A model generated the notes under the pieces. The model ran no database searches. It was not told the DNA's origin and was given only the letters and a program-made list of their open reading frames with translations. A DNA stretch of 64,000 bases from a bacterium (GTDB lineage: Bacteria > Sysuimicrobiota > Sysuimicrobiia > Sysuimicrobiales > Segetimicrobiaceae): positions 62,001 through 126,000 of the forward strand of contig DATGHU010000023.1 of NCBI GenBank assembly GCA_035307765.1, written 5' to 3'. Each line of letters starts with the position of its first letter. Within the stretch, counting starts at the first letter, position 1. This document shows positions 8,094 to 15,753 of this stretch, piece after piece. The position numbers were made by a program, and so were the translations under genes.

Positions 8094-9029
8094 GTGTGGA
8101 GCCTCTGCGGTGCCGTTCCGCTTGGGATGCCGCTCCCGTCGGGTGCCGCGGTCGAAGGCGAGATTCGTGGGCAGGTGATGGTGCGGACCGCGCCGGTCCA
8201 CCCGATCGGGCATCAGGCCGTCGGGCTCGCCATCGTGGAGCGTGCGGTGTCATCCGAGCGTCGAGCGGTGACCGACGCCGCGGGGGCATTCCGCTTCGCC
8301 GGCCTCCCGGTCGGTGGCATTCGCGTCTTCGTGCTGCAGACAGATTATGCGGGGGTGCGCTACACCAGCGACCGGATCGTGCTCTCGCCGAGCGCCCCGG
8401 CCCGCACCGTGGATCTGGCCGTGTACGCATCCTCGCCGGACCGCTCGATGCTGCGCGCACCGCTCGCGCTGGCCGTGGTCGACGTGGCGCGCGGGGCACT
8501 CCGGGTGAGCGTCGTTCAGCGGCTGGAGAATCCGACGGATCGGACGCTCGTCGGTACGCCGCAGGACCCGCTCAATTTCCCGTTGCCCCCGCACGCGCAG
8601 TCGGTGAGCTTTCTCGCCGGATGGAGGGACCCGCAGATCGCCAACGGCCGGATCACCGATGCGGTTCCGCTGCTGCCTGGACACCGCGAGGTCGCCTACG
8701 CATACGGGCTCGAACCGCACAGCGCTCAGATTGAGGTGCCGTGGACCTTCCCGTACGGCGCCCAGGACGTGGAGGTCCTGGTGACCGATGCCGGGGTCCG
8801 CGCGGCCGCAGACGGGCTCACCGCTCGCGGCTCCGTCCAGGGGCCGCACGGGCGCTTCCTGCGATTGAGCGGCGGCTCGATCGCCCAGGGACGGCAGATC
8901 GTGCTCCGGCTGCAACGTGTGCCGCTCGACCGCGATCCATGGCCGGGGGCCGCGGCCGTCGGCCTTGCCGCGATCCTGGCCGGTGGGTTGGCGCTGTCGT
9001 GGCGCCGTCCGGCTGGGGCGTCCGCCTGA
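8094..9029 (+). CDS. Exported, membrane-anchored protein with carboxypeptidase-regulatory-like domain
   Basis: About 311 residues. The N-terminal part carries a beta-sandwich stretch (EIRGQVMVRT to VTDAAGAFRFAGLPVG) typical of carboxypeptidase-regulatory-like domains. The rest is beta-rich, and there is a C-terminal transmembrane helix (AAAVGLAAILAGGLALSW) with a basic end, so it is probably displayed outside the membrane. The start is uncertain: GTG at 8094 has no ribosome-binding site. An in-frame CTG at 8058 has AGGGGAGGG 8 bases upstream and would give a better signal peptide (NFRTRLGTFFAVW). It follows the ccm genes by about 100 bases and may be part of the operon. Function unknown. Confidence 0.7.
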   Translation: MWSLCGAVPLGMPLPSGAAVEGEIRGQVMVRTAPVHPIGHQAVGLAIVERAVSSERRAVTDAAGAFRFAGLPVGGIRVFVLQTDYAGVRYTSDRIVLSPSAPARTVDLAVYASSPDRSMLRAPLALAVVDVARGALRVSVVQRLENPTDRTLVGTPQDPLNFPLPPHAQSVSFLAGWRDPQIANGRITDAVPLLPGHREVAYAYGLEPHSAQIEVPWTFPYGAQDVEVLVTDAGVRAAADGLTARGSVQGPHGRFLRLSGGSIAQGRQIVLRLQRVPLDRDPWPGAAAVGLAAILAGGLALSWRRPAGASA

Positions 9030-9323
9030 GGCATTTCGTGCGCGCCTCCGCACGCGCTCGTCCCGCCGCCCGGGATTCGAGGAAGGAGACGGGGGGGCGT
9101 TCATGGAAGAAAAACATCCCGCGCGCTACGGGACGCTTGCGATTGCGCCCTTCTGCGTCCGGATGGAAACCGGAACGCGGATCGTGCGGCGTCGCTTGCC
9201 GGTGTTTCCCGTGACGTCGGTGCCCGGCGTCACGGTCGGAGGGGGCTGCGCCGATCGAGCGAGCGCCGGAGGATCGGCCCACCGCCCGGATGGGGCGGAT
9301 GGGCGATGGAGGACAGCATCGGC
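9030..9323. other. Intergenic region before the bc-like operon
   Basis: Roughly 290 bases without a supported gene. A frame starting at ATG 9103 runs into the next gene in another frame and has no family features. I could not identify a consensus promoter, though transcription of the following operon may well start here. Confidence 0.35.
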
Positions 9324-10199
9324 ATGCGGTTGCGGAATTTCGAGGCCGGGCCTGGAGCGCTGCTGGTACTGATCGCCTCGGTCGCCCTCGCCGGATGTCA
9401 GCCCTCGGTGAATGTCTCGGATGCCAAGGTCGACCGGCGGCTGCCGCCCCCGCAGTCGGTCGAGATCCCGTTGGTCACCGACGAGAACGAACAGCCGATT
9501 GTCCCGGACGCGGTCAAGGGGAAGCAGGTCTTCGAAGCGAACTGTGCGGTCTGCCACGGGATGAGCGGAACGGGAAACGGCCCGATGTCAAAGTCGCTCG
9601 TCGCCCCGGACATCGACGTCCTCACCGCGTTCCTGGGCTTGTTTGGGATCACCCTGCACCGCACGCCCCTCCCCAGTCACCCCGCCGACTTCACCAATCG
9701 AGATCTGGAGAACGTCATCTCGCCGGCGATCCTGTTTGAGACCGTCACCGAGGGGCGGCCGCATACGGCGATGCCGGCGTTTGGCCCGGAGGCGTCCTTT
9801 GGGGCGAACAAGGCGCAGACCCTCAAGAACGAAGAGCGGTGGGATGCCAACGCGTACGAGATGACGTTCCGCACCAACCCGGCGGAACTGAGCGCGGCGA
9901 AGGCGTTATACGATCAGCAGTGCGCGGTGTGCCACGGGGAGAACGGCGACGGCAAAGCCCCGCGCGGCTCAGAGATGGCGGCCGAGCTGTGGTCGTGGTC
10001 CCGCGGGGAAGGACCGGGGATCTTCACCGACCTCAACTACATTGTGCAGCGGAACCCGAGCGAGCTCACCAACGCCATCCTGGACGGGCAGGGGTTTGGG
10101 CTGATGCCCGGCTATCGGGGGAAGCTCACGACGGGGCAAATCAACGGGCTGGTGGACTACATCTACTCGTTCTTCTACAAGCACCCGCCGATCAAGTAG
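9324..10199 (+). CDS. Diheme c-type cytochrome lipoprotein of bc-like complex
   Basis: About 291 residues with a lipoprotein signal: MRLRN, a hydrophobic stretch and lipobox VALAGC (Cys25). Two class I cytochrome c domains follow, each with CAVCH (near residues 74 and 202); the spacing and the MSGTGNG and ENGDGKAP loops are typical. Likely distal Met ligands lie in TAMPAFGP and GLMPGYRG. It should accept electrons from the Rieske protein encoded next and pass them to a terminal oxidase or soluble carrier. ATG at 9324 is preferred because GGAGG precedes it; an in-frame ATG at 9306 would add six residues. Confidence 0.9.
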   Translation: MRLRNFEAGPGALLVLIASVALAGCQPSVNVSDAKVDRRLPPPQSVEIPLVTDENEQPIVPDAVKGKQVFEANCAVCHGMSGTGNGPMSKSLVAPDIDVLTAFLGLFGITLHRTPLPSHPADFTNRDLENVISPAILFETVTEGRPHTAMPAFGPEASFGANKAQTLKNEERWDANAYEMTFRTNPAELSAAKALYDQQCAVCHGENGDGKAPRGSEMAAELWSWSRGEGPGIFTDLNYIVQRNPSELTNAILDGQGFGLMPGYRGKLTTGQINGLVDYIYSFFYKHPPIK

Positions 10200-10242
10200 T
10201 ACAATTGGGCGGGCAGGGCGATGCGAGGAGGCGTTGGGGACG

Positions 10243-10878
10243 ATGAAGGCTGATCGACGGGGCTTGCTGAAAGCGCTCACCGCGCTTCCGGTGCTCGGTG
10301 GGCTGATCGCGATCCTGTCCCCGTTCTTTCGCTATCTGAAGCCCAACGACCAACCGTGGGGGATCTTCACGGTGGCCCCCGACACCCCGAAGGGCGGAGC
10401 CCAGATCGTGGGGAAGACGACCGCGCTGCAGAAGCCGTGGGACTCGTTCTACTTCACGTACGTCCAGAAGTACGTCCAGTACGACCCGACAGGGTTCAAG
10501 GCCGCCAACATCCCGGGGGTGGCGATCCGGCTGCCCCAGAAGGTGAAGTTCACGAACGTCCAAGGGTTCGTCGGGTACGACGGGGAGACCGACATCGTGC
10601 TCTTCCAGCGGATCTGCCCCCACCTGGGCTGCATCTTCGACTACGTCCCCGTCTGGCAAAACGTCACCTCGGGGTACGGCGGGTTCACCCCTCCCGCGAA
10701 TGAGCAGCATTCGCTGATGGCGTGTCCCTGCCACTTCAGCATCTACAATCCCGCGTATCCGGGCGATCCGGGAAACGTCATCTCGGGCCCGGCGCCGCGC
10801 GGGGCGCGCTACTTCCATTTCACGATCGATGGCGAGAACATCGTCGTGGACGGCGCGGAACTCGGCGGGATCGCGTGA
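10243..10878 (+). CDS. Rieske [2Fe-2S] protein of bc-like complex
   Basis: 211 residues. The N-terminus has a twin-arginine-like motif (DRRGLLKAL) followed by one hydrophobic helix, as in Rieske proteins exported folded by Tat and left anchored in the membrane. Cluster ligands are visible: Cys125 and His127 in CPHLGC, and Cys161 and His164 in CPCHF. Cys130 and Cys163 form the usual disulfide. Between the two halves lies a longer insert than in the shortest family members (about residues 131-158). The protein takes an electron from quinol and passes it to cytochrome c. The ATG at 10243 has GAGGAGG upstream. The tatA gene is also in this window (15754). Confidence 0.93.
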   Translation: MKADRRGLLKALTALPVLGGLIAILSPFFRYLKPNDQPWGIFTVAPDTPKGGAQIVGKTTALQKPWDSFYFTYVQKYVQYDPTGFKAANIPGVAIRLPQKVKFTNVQGFVGYDGETDIVLFQRICPHLGCIFDYVPVWQNVTSGYGGFTPPANEQHSLMACPCHFSIYNPAYPGDPGNVISGPAPRGARYFHFTIDGENIVVDGAELGGIA

Positions 10879-10933
10879 TGCCGCCCCGAGCGCAGGCGCG
10901 TCGGGAAGACCTCAGGGCGTAGGGAGGGGACCC

Positions 10934-12079
10934 GTGCAGGCGGTGCTGGCAGATCTCAAAGAGTGGTTCCAGGATCGCAAGGCGCACCTGGACCTCTTTG
11001 ATGAGACGAAGACCGCGCAGCTCGACAACCCGCTGTACAGCCTCGGCGGGCTGGTCTGGCTGTCGTGGATGGCCGTGATCGTCTCGGGGGTCATCCTGAT
11101 GCTGTGGTACATCCCGACGACGACCGGCGCCTACCGCTCGATTGAGCACATCACCTACGACATCCCGTTCGGTTGGCTGGTGCGCGGGGTTCACAAGTAT
11201 GCGGCGGACATGCTGATCACCTGCATCACGCTGCGCATCTATCGGATGTACTTTGCGGGAGAGTACAAGAAGCCGGGCGAGCTCTCGTGGATGATTCTCT
11301 TCGCCTCGCTCGTGCTCGGGATGATCTCCGGGATCAGCGGCTACCTGCTGATCTGGAACCAGCGGGCGTTCTGGGCGGCGAAGGTCGTGCTGACGGTGCC
11401 GACCTATTACGATGACATTCCCATCCTCGGCAACCTGGGGCTCGGCCGGGCGATCGCGTTCATCTTCCTCGGCGGCCCGGCCGTCAGCCAGGCGGCGATC
11501 ACCCGGTTCTACGCGATTCACTTCGGCATCTCCGTCGTGTTCGCGATCCTGGCGGAGGTCTTCTTCTACCGCACGCGGCGGCGTCGCCTGAACCTCTCCC
11601 CGTTTGTCATCGTGCTGGTGATCGCGTTCCTGGCGTGGGTGAGCTTCGAGCGCATCACGGACATGGGGCGGTGGGCCAACCCCAACCGAACGCCGCTCCC
11701 GATCCTGTCCGACTGGTACTTCCTGGCCCTCTACCAGCTCGTGAAGTACATGCCCCCGCTGTGGGCCGGCATCGCCCCGGCGCTGCTGATCGGGTACGGC
11801 ATGCTGGTCCCGTTCCTGGACCGGACGAAGGAGACCGGGCCGCTGGAGCGTCCCTTCTTCTTCGTCGTGGGCCTCTTGTCGCTGTTCTACTTCATCGCGT
11901 TCACGGCGCTGATCATGCTCAACATCGCCGTGATCAGCCGCGATCCACCGATCATCCTGGTCGTGACCGTGGTCGTCTTGGTGCTGGCCTTCGCCTGGGA
12001 GATTGCCTACCGTCGACGTAAGGCCCGACGGGCGACGGCGCCCCCTGCGCCGGCGCGGGCGGCCGCGGCGGGGGACTGA
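10934..12079 (+). CDS. Cytochrome b of bc-like complex lacking the bH heme ligands
   Basis: 381 residues with about eight transmembrane helices. The first four correspond to the cytochrome b/b6 core, and the rest resemble subunit IV. His87 (VRGVHKYAAD) and His196 (FYAIHFGI) sit where the two ligands of the outer heme bL normally occur. The positions 14 residues later, which should hold the two ligands of heme bH, are Arg101 (TLRIYRMY) and Phe210 (AEVFFYR). The quinol-site PEWY motif is replaced by SDWYFLALYQ. Thus only one b heme is expected. The start GTG at 10934 follows AGGGAGGGGA. It is the first of two cytochromes b in the operon. Confidence 0.88.
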   Translation: MQAVLADLKEWFQDRKAHLDLFDETKTAQLDNPLYSLGGLVWLSWMAVIVSGVILMLWYIPTTTGAYRSIEHITYDIPFGWLVRGVHKYAADMLITCITLRIYRMYFAGEYKKPGELSWMILFASLVLGMISGISGYLLIWNQRAFWAAKVVLTVPTYYDDIPILGNLGLGRAIAFIFLGGPAVSQAAITRFYAIHFGISVVFAILAEVFFYRTRRRRLNLSPFVIVLVIAFLAWVSFERITDMGRWANPNRTPLPILSDWYFLALYQLVKYMPPLWAGIAPALLIGYGMLVPFLDRTKETGPLERPFFFVVGLLSLFYFIAFTALIMLNIAVISRDPPIILVVTVVVLVLAFAWEIAYRRRKARRATAPPAPARAAAAGD

Positions 12080-12083
12080 CGCG

Positions 12084-12401
12084 ATGCGGCGGAAGGCGCG
12101 CTTTTACGCGCTGCTGGTCCTGGCGACCGTGGGGCTGAGCCGCCTGCTCGCTGCGTGGCGGGCCTGGCGTGCCGCGCCCACGCTGGAGGGCGGCCTGGTG
12201 GTGGCGGCCTTCGGCCTCGTGGTGGTCGGCGCGATCCTCTGGCTGGGGTTCGTGCTCTACGAGGTGGACAGGGCCGCCGGTCGGGTTCGCCACCGGGTCG
12301 GCGTGTACGAGTGGATCCTCGCCCGCCGGGTGGGGGCGCGGCGTCCGGATCTGGGCTGGCCGGAAGCGCCACGGACTCGGCCGGCCGGCGGCGGGAGGTG
12401 A
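12084..12401 (+). CDS. Small membrane protein in bc-like operon
   Basis: A 105-residue protein with two predicted transmembrane helices (about residues 7-25 and 37-60) and a basic Arg-rich C-terminal tail. No cofactor-binding residue pattern is visible. It starts 4 bases after the first cytochrome b, has GGGGA upstream, and overlaps the start region of the next small gene. By position it is probably an accessory subunit of the complex. No family recognised. Confidence 0.7.
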   Translation: MRRKARFYALLVLATVGLSRLLAAWRAWRAAPTLEGGLVVAAFGLVVVGAILWLGFVLYEVDRAAGRVRHRVGVYEWILARRVGARRPDLGWPEAPRTRPAGGGR

Positions 12402-12406
12402 GCGGC

Positions 12407-12601
12407 GTGGACGATCGGACGGCGGGGTACGGGACGTGGATCGCCGTTCTCGCTGTCGTCAGCCTGGTCTGCGTCGTCGGGATGGTGTGGGGTGAACTGA
12501 CCAGCCATCGTCTCGTCACCGGGGGGCTGATCGGCGTCGTGCTGCTCGCGTACTCCTTCATCCTGTTGTTCCTGCGCAAGGGAGGGTTTACGGGTGTATA
12601 A
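12407..12601 (+). CDS. Small two-helix membrane protein in bc-like operon
   Basis: 64 residues with two transmembrane helices separated by a short polar turn (WGELTSHRLVTGG). The GTG at 12407 is chosen because GGGAGGTG ends 6 bases upstream; a GTG at 12398 would be inside that site. Its stop overlaps the start of the cytochrome b-ferredoxin gene by 8 bases, which points to coupled translation and a subunit role. No family recognised. Confidence 0.65.
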   Translation: MDDRTAGYGTWIAVLAVVSLVCVVGMVWGELTSHRLVTGGLIGVVLLAYSFILLFLRKGGFTGV

Positions 12602-13769
12602 GCGGCTCCTGGCGCGCCTCCTGCGGTGGACGTTGAAACTCGACGTGGCCATCAACCGTGTCTACCCGGAGGATTTCAATCCCCTGTACTATACGGGAGG
12701 GCTGTCCAACCTCTTCCTCACGGTCCTGGTGCTCTCCGGGATCTTCCTGTTCTTCTACTACGTGCCGTCCTTCAACGACGCCTACACCTCGGTGCAGTAC
12801 ATCTCCGATCAGCTGCCGCCGCCCGCCCAGGTGCCGTACGGACAGATCATCCGCGGCATTCACCGCTACGCCGCCGATGGGTTCATCATCGTCATCCTGC
12901 TCCATTTCTTCCGGAACTGGTTCACGGAGCGATTCCGGTTCTCCCGCGATGAACCGTGGATCAGCGGCATGATGCTGCTCGTCTTCGCCGGCTTCATCGG
13001 CGTGACCGGGTACGTGTTGGTCTGGGACCAGCGCAGCGAGTTGATCGTGGCGATGACGGGGAACGCGTTGGGGTCGGTGCCGTGGGTGGGCGGATGGCTG
13101 CGCTCCGTCCTGTTCGGGGGGGAGGGGGTGACCAACCTGCTCCTGCCGCGGATGCTGTTCCTCCACGTTGGCCCGGCGACCGCGCTGTACGTCCTGCTGT
13201 GGTGGCACTACGTGCGCATCCGCCACCCCAAGGTCTGGCCGCCGGCGGTATGGACGCTGTTCTCGGTGGGGCTGATCCTGCTTCTTACCGGGTTGGTCCC
13301 CGCGGTCAGCCAGCCTTCGGCCTCGGCGGGGTCCACGCCTTCCCGCCTCGCGCTCGACTGGTTCTTCCTCCTCCCGTACGCGAGCCTTCAATACCTCCCG
13401 TCGCTCGGGCTGATCCTGCTCGCCGTCGTCATCGTCGCCTACGGGCTGTACATCCCGTACCAGCTGCCCGAGACCGAGCGGGAGCTGGGGATGCGGGACT
13501 CCGGGGTGGCGCAGGTCATCGACGCCAACTGCACGGGGTGCGAGCTCTGCTACTACGACTGCCCGTACGACGCGATCGTCATGGTCCCCACCCCGCATCC
13601 CGGCGTGACGAAGGCGGCCCAGGCCCGGAAGCTCCTGGCCATCGTCCTGGAGTCGCGGTGCGTGGAGTGCGGGATCTGCATCGGTGCGTGTCCCTTTGAA
13701 GCGCTGGAACTGCCCCACTACCTGGAATCGGACGTCCACGAAAAGGTGCTGGCCGCATGCCGGAGCTAG
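12594..13769 (+). CDS. Cytochrome b fused to a 2[4Fe-4S] ferredoxin domain
   Basis: 391 residues. Residues 1-290 form a cytochrome b-like membrane domain with all four heme ligands present at the right spacing: His90/His104 and His191/His205. A short segment with ALDWFFLLPYA occupies the place of PEWY. Residues 305-391 are a bacterial-type ferredoxin domain on the cytoplasmic side, with Cys313/316/319/323 (CTGCELCYYDCP) and Cys356/359/362/366 (CVECGICIGACP), enough for two [4Fe-4S] clusters. The start is GTG at 12594. The gene overlaps the following MvhD-like gene by 13 bases. I infer that electrons leave the inner heme to the clusters rather than only to quinone. Confidence 0.9.
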   Translation: MYKRLLARLLRWTLKLDVAINRVYPEDFNPLYYTGGLSNLFLTVLVLSGIFLFFYYVPSFNDAYTSVQYISDQLPPPAQVPYGQIIRGIHRYAADGFIIVILLHFFRNWFTERFRFSRDEPWISGMMLLVFAGFIGVTGYVLVWDQRSELIVAMTGNALGSVPWVGGWLRSVLFGGEGVTNLLLPRMLFLHVGPATALYVLLWWHYVRIRHPKVWPPAVWTLFSVGLILLLTGLVPAVSQPSASAGSTPSRLALDWFFLLPYASLQYLPSLGLILLAVVIVAYGLYIPYQLPETERELGMRDSGVAQVIDANCTGCELCYYDCPYDAIVMVPTPHPGVTKAAQARKLLAIVLESRCVECGICIGACPFEALELPHYLESDVHEKVLAACRS

Positions 13770-14305
13770 GGTCGACCCAGAAGCCCGCCCCCGGGGCGGG
13801 GACCCCGCCGGGGACGTCCTCCCACCGTCCCAAGATCGTCGGCTTCCTCTGCGACTGGGCGGTGAGCGCGGAGGGGTTAATCCGCGAGGACGGGACGATG
13901 CGCGATCTTCCCAACGTCACGTTGATCAGGGTGATGTGCTCGGGGTTCATCCGGCCGGCGTGGCTGGAGTTCGCGCTGCGGAACGGCGCGGAGGGAGCGT
14001 TCGTCTGCGGGTGTCCGCTCGGGGACTGCTTCAACCGGTTCGGGAACAACTTGATCGGCGACCGGGTTCTCCAGATGCGCCGGCGGCTCGAACGGCAAAA
14101 GATCCACCCGGACCGGGTGGCGACGATGTATTTCGGACTGCACGCCCAGGCCGAGTTCGTCACCGCCGTTCGGGAGTTCAGCGACCGCGTGGCCGGCCTG
14201 CCCGGCCCCGTCACGCCCCCCGCGCGCCCGGCGGCGCGCGCCGGCGCCCCCGGACAACCCCCCGCCGCGCGCCGCTCCGACGCGGGTGGGGAGGAGGGCG
14301 CGTGA
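13757..14305 (+). CDS. MvhD/FrhD-like hydrogenase-type iron-sulfur subunit
   Basis: 182 residues. The central region matches the MvhD family (small Fe-S protein linking [NiFe]-hydrogenase to heterodisulfide reductase in methanogens): GFLCDWAVSAEG, then IRVMCSGFIRPAW, then GAEGAFVCGCPLGDC. Cysteines 32, 61, 84, 86 and 91 are retained, but the second Cys of the usual CxWC pair is Ala35. The ends are Pro/Ala-rich and probably flexible. No hydrogenase or HdrA gene is nearby, so it likely serves the cytochrome b-ferredoxin fusion, whose gene it overlaps, as an Fe-S relay to a soluble partner. Confidence 0.85.
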   Translation: MPELGSTQKPAPGAGTPPGTSSHRPKIVGFLCDWAVSAEGLIREDGTMRDLPNVTLIRVMCSGFIRPAWLEFALRNGAEGAFVCGCPLGDCFNRFGNNLIGDRVLQMRRRLERQKIHPDRVATMYFGLHAQAEFVTAVREFSDRVAGLPGPVTPPARPAARAGAPGQPPAARRSDAGGEEGA

Positions 14306-14439
14306 TGGCGGAGCGCACGCCGTCCGGTCAGGCCAGGAGGCGATCGGCCGCGGTCCAATGGAAGTACCTCATCTTTTGGCTACTCCTCTTCGGCACGCTG
14401 TTCTTCATCTCGCTCTACGGCATCGTGGCGGAGGCGTAA
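14305..14439 (+). CDS. Single-helix small membrane protein at end of bc-like operon
   Basis: 44 residues: a basic N-terminal part followed by one transmembrane helix (YLIFWLLLFGTLFFISLYGI). Its ATG overlaps the stop of the MvhD-like gene (TGATG), and a strong hairpin follows 5 bases after the stop. Small single-helix subunits are common in bc1 and b6f complexes, so this is probably another accessory subunit. No homology can be claimed. Confidence 0.65.
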   Translation: MAERTPSGQARRRSAAVQWKYLIFWLLLFGTLFFISLYGIVAEA

Positions 14440-14443
14440 CATC

Positions 14444-14485
14444 GCCGCCCCGCCCCGGTGGGGCGGGGCGGCGACCGTCTTTCTC
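14444..14485 (+). terminator. Hairpin terminator after bc-like operon
   Basis: GCCGCCCCGCCCC (14444-14456) and its perfect complement at 14460-14472 form a 13-bp stem with a GGT loop, followed by a pyrimidine-rich, T-containing stretch (GTCTTTCTCTCCCC). It closes the respiratory operon. Confidence 0.8.
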
Positions 14486-14545
14486 TCCCCGGCGCGGCGT
14501 CGCCACTCCAGGAGAACCCCCGGGCTGACGAGAAACACACCGCTC

Positions 14546-15580
14546 ATGGATCTCACCTCGATCTATGCTCCCGTGCGCGATGACCTGGACTCGCTGGGGC
14601 GGCTCCTCAGAGACGAGCTGTCGGCCGATGATCCCTTTGTCGGCGAGCTGGTGGCCCACGTCCTCAAGACCCGCGGCAAGTTCCTCCGGCCCGCTCTGGT
14701 GTGCCTCAGCGCGCTCTCCTGCCGCGCCATTCCTCCGAATATCGGGGTGGGGGGAACGGACGGAGTCCCCGCCCGTGCGGACGACGCCGGTGCCCGGCTG
14801 GAGGTTGCCGCCGCCACCGAACTGATCCACGTCGCCTCCCTGATTCACGACGATGTGATCGACGCCGCCGACCTCCGGCGGGGGCAGGCTTCCGTGAACG
14901 CGATTTGGGGCAACCAGGTCGCCGTGCTCTTGGGGGACTATCTGTTCAGCAAGGCGTTCCACTTGCTGTCGCGGCTGCAGGACGCCTCCCTCGCCGCCGC
15001 GATGGCGGCGGCCACGGTGAAGATGAGCCAGTCGGAGATCAAGCAGATCAAGTACGGGAATACGCCTCACACCGATGAGGCGATCTACTTCGACATCATC
15101 GCCGGGAAGACGGCGCACCTCTTCAGCGCCGCCTGCCGGTGCGGTGCGCTGACCGCCGGGGCCACCGAAGCGGAGACGACGGCGCTGACGACGTTTGGCT
15201 TGGAGTGGGGGATGGCGTTCCAGATCACCGACGACGCGTTGGACTTGACCGCCACCGCGGAGCAGGTCGGGAAACCGATCGGCAGCGACATCCAGACGGG
15301 CAAGGTGACGCTGCCGATCATCCACGCGCTCACCGTCGCCCCCCAGAACGACCGGCGCCGCCTTGAGGAGATTCTGGGGAGCGGCGACGGCGATCGGGCA
15401 CCCGAGGCGATGGGGGAGGTGGCGGCGATCCTGGCCCGGTGCGGCGCGATCGACCACGCCTTCGAGGTCGCCCGCCGCCGTGCCGAGCACGCCGCGGTGA
15501 GCCTGACCCGGCTCAGGGCCTCGGCCGCCCGGGAGAGCCTGGAGGCACTGGTCGAGTTCGTCACGGTGCGGAGCCATTAG
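14546..15580 (+). CDS. Polyprenyl diphosphate synthase (quinone side chain)
   Basis: 344 residues of the trans-isoprenyl diphosphate synthase family. The first aspartate-rich motif is DDVID (residues 102-106, in LIHDDVIDAADLRRG) and the second is DDALD near residue 228 (ITDDALDLT). These bind magnesium and the allylic diphosphate. Long-chain members make the prenyl tail of menaquinone or ubiquinone, which would fit the preceding quinol-oxidising operon. There is a small insertion near residues 65-85 compared with typical members. Chain length cannot be set reliably from sequence. The ribosome-binding site of the ATG is weak. Confidence 0.88.
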   Translation: MDLTSIYAPVRDDLDSLGRLLRDELSADDPFVGELVAHVLKTRGKFLRPALVCLSALSCRAIPPNIGVGGTDGVPARADDAGARLEVAAATELIHVASLIHDDVIDAADLRRGQASVNAIWGNQVAVLLGDYLFSKAFHLLSRLQDASLAAAMAAATVKMSQSEIKQIKYGNTPHTDEAIYFDIIAGKTAHLFSAACRCGALTAGATEAETTALTTFGLEWGMAFQITDDALDLTATAEQVGKPIGSDIQTGKVTLPIIHALTVAPQNDRRRLEEILGSGDGDRAPEAMGEVAAILARCGAIDHAFEVARRRAEHAAVSLTRLRASAARESLEALVEFVTVRSH

Positions 15581-15730
15581 CCCGTCGGGAGCTGATGCCC
15601 CCGGGGAGACGGTCGCCCCGCAGGCTCCCCGGCGGGCCCGGGTTCTGCCCGTGGGCGCTGATCGGGCTGGATGCCGCCCCGGAACCCGCGCCGGGGGGGG
15701 AACTCCGTAGCGCCCTCGGGCGCTTGCGTG

Positions 15731-15736
15731 TATAAT
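15731..15736 (+). promoter_or_regulatory. Consensus -10 box upstream of tatA
   Basis: A perfect TATAAT lies 17 bases before the tatA start. No good -35 box is found at the usual distance, and the implied start site would leave only about 11 untranslated bases overlapping the GGAGGTG ribosome-binding site, so this is tentative. Confidence 0.4.
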
Positions 15737-15753
15737 GAGCCCGGAGGTGCCGT

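Noticed and set aside
5199-8213. A very long open frame on the minus strand opposite the ccm operon
   Set aside because: It is antisense to ccmE-ccmF, whose proteins have clear motifs. The translation is a low-complexity Arg/Pro/Glu/His mix, typical of GC-rich antisense frames.
9103-9372. Short frame before the cytochrome c lipoprotein starting MEEKHPARYG
   Set aside because: A purine-rich region precedes it, but it runs out of frame into the cytochrome gene and its second half is low-complexity.
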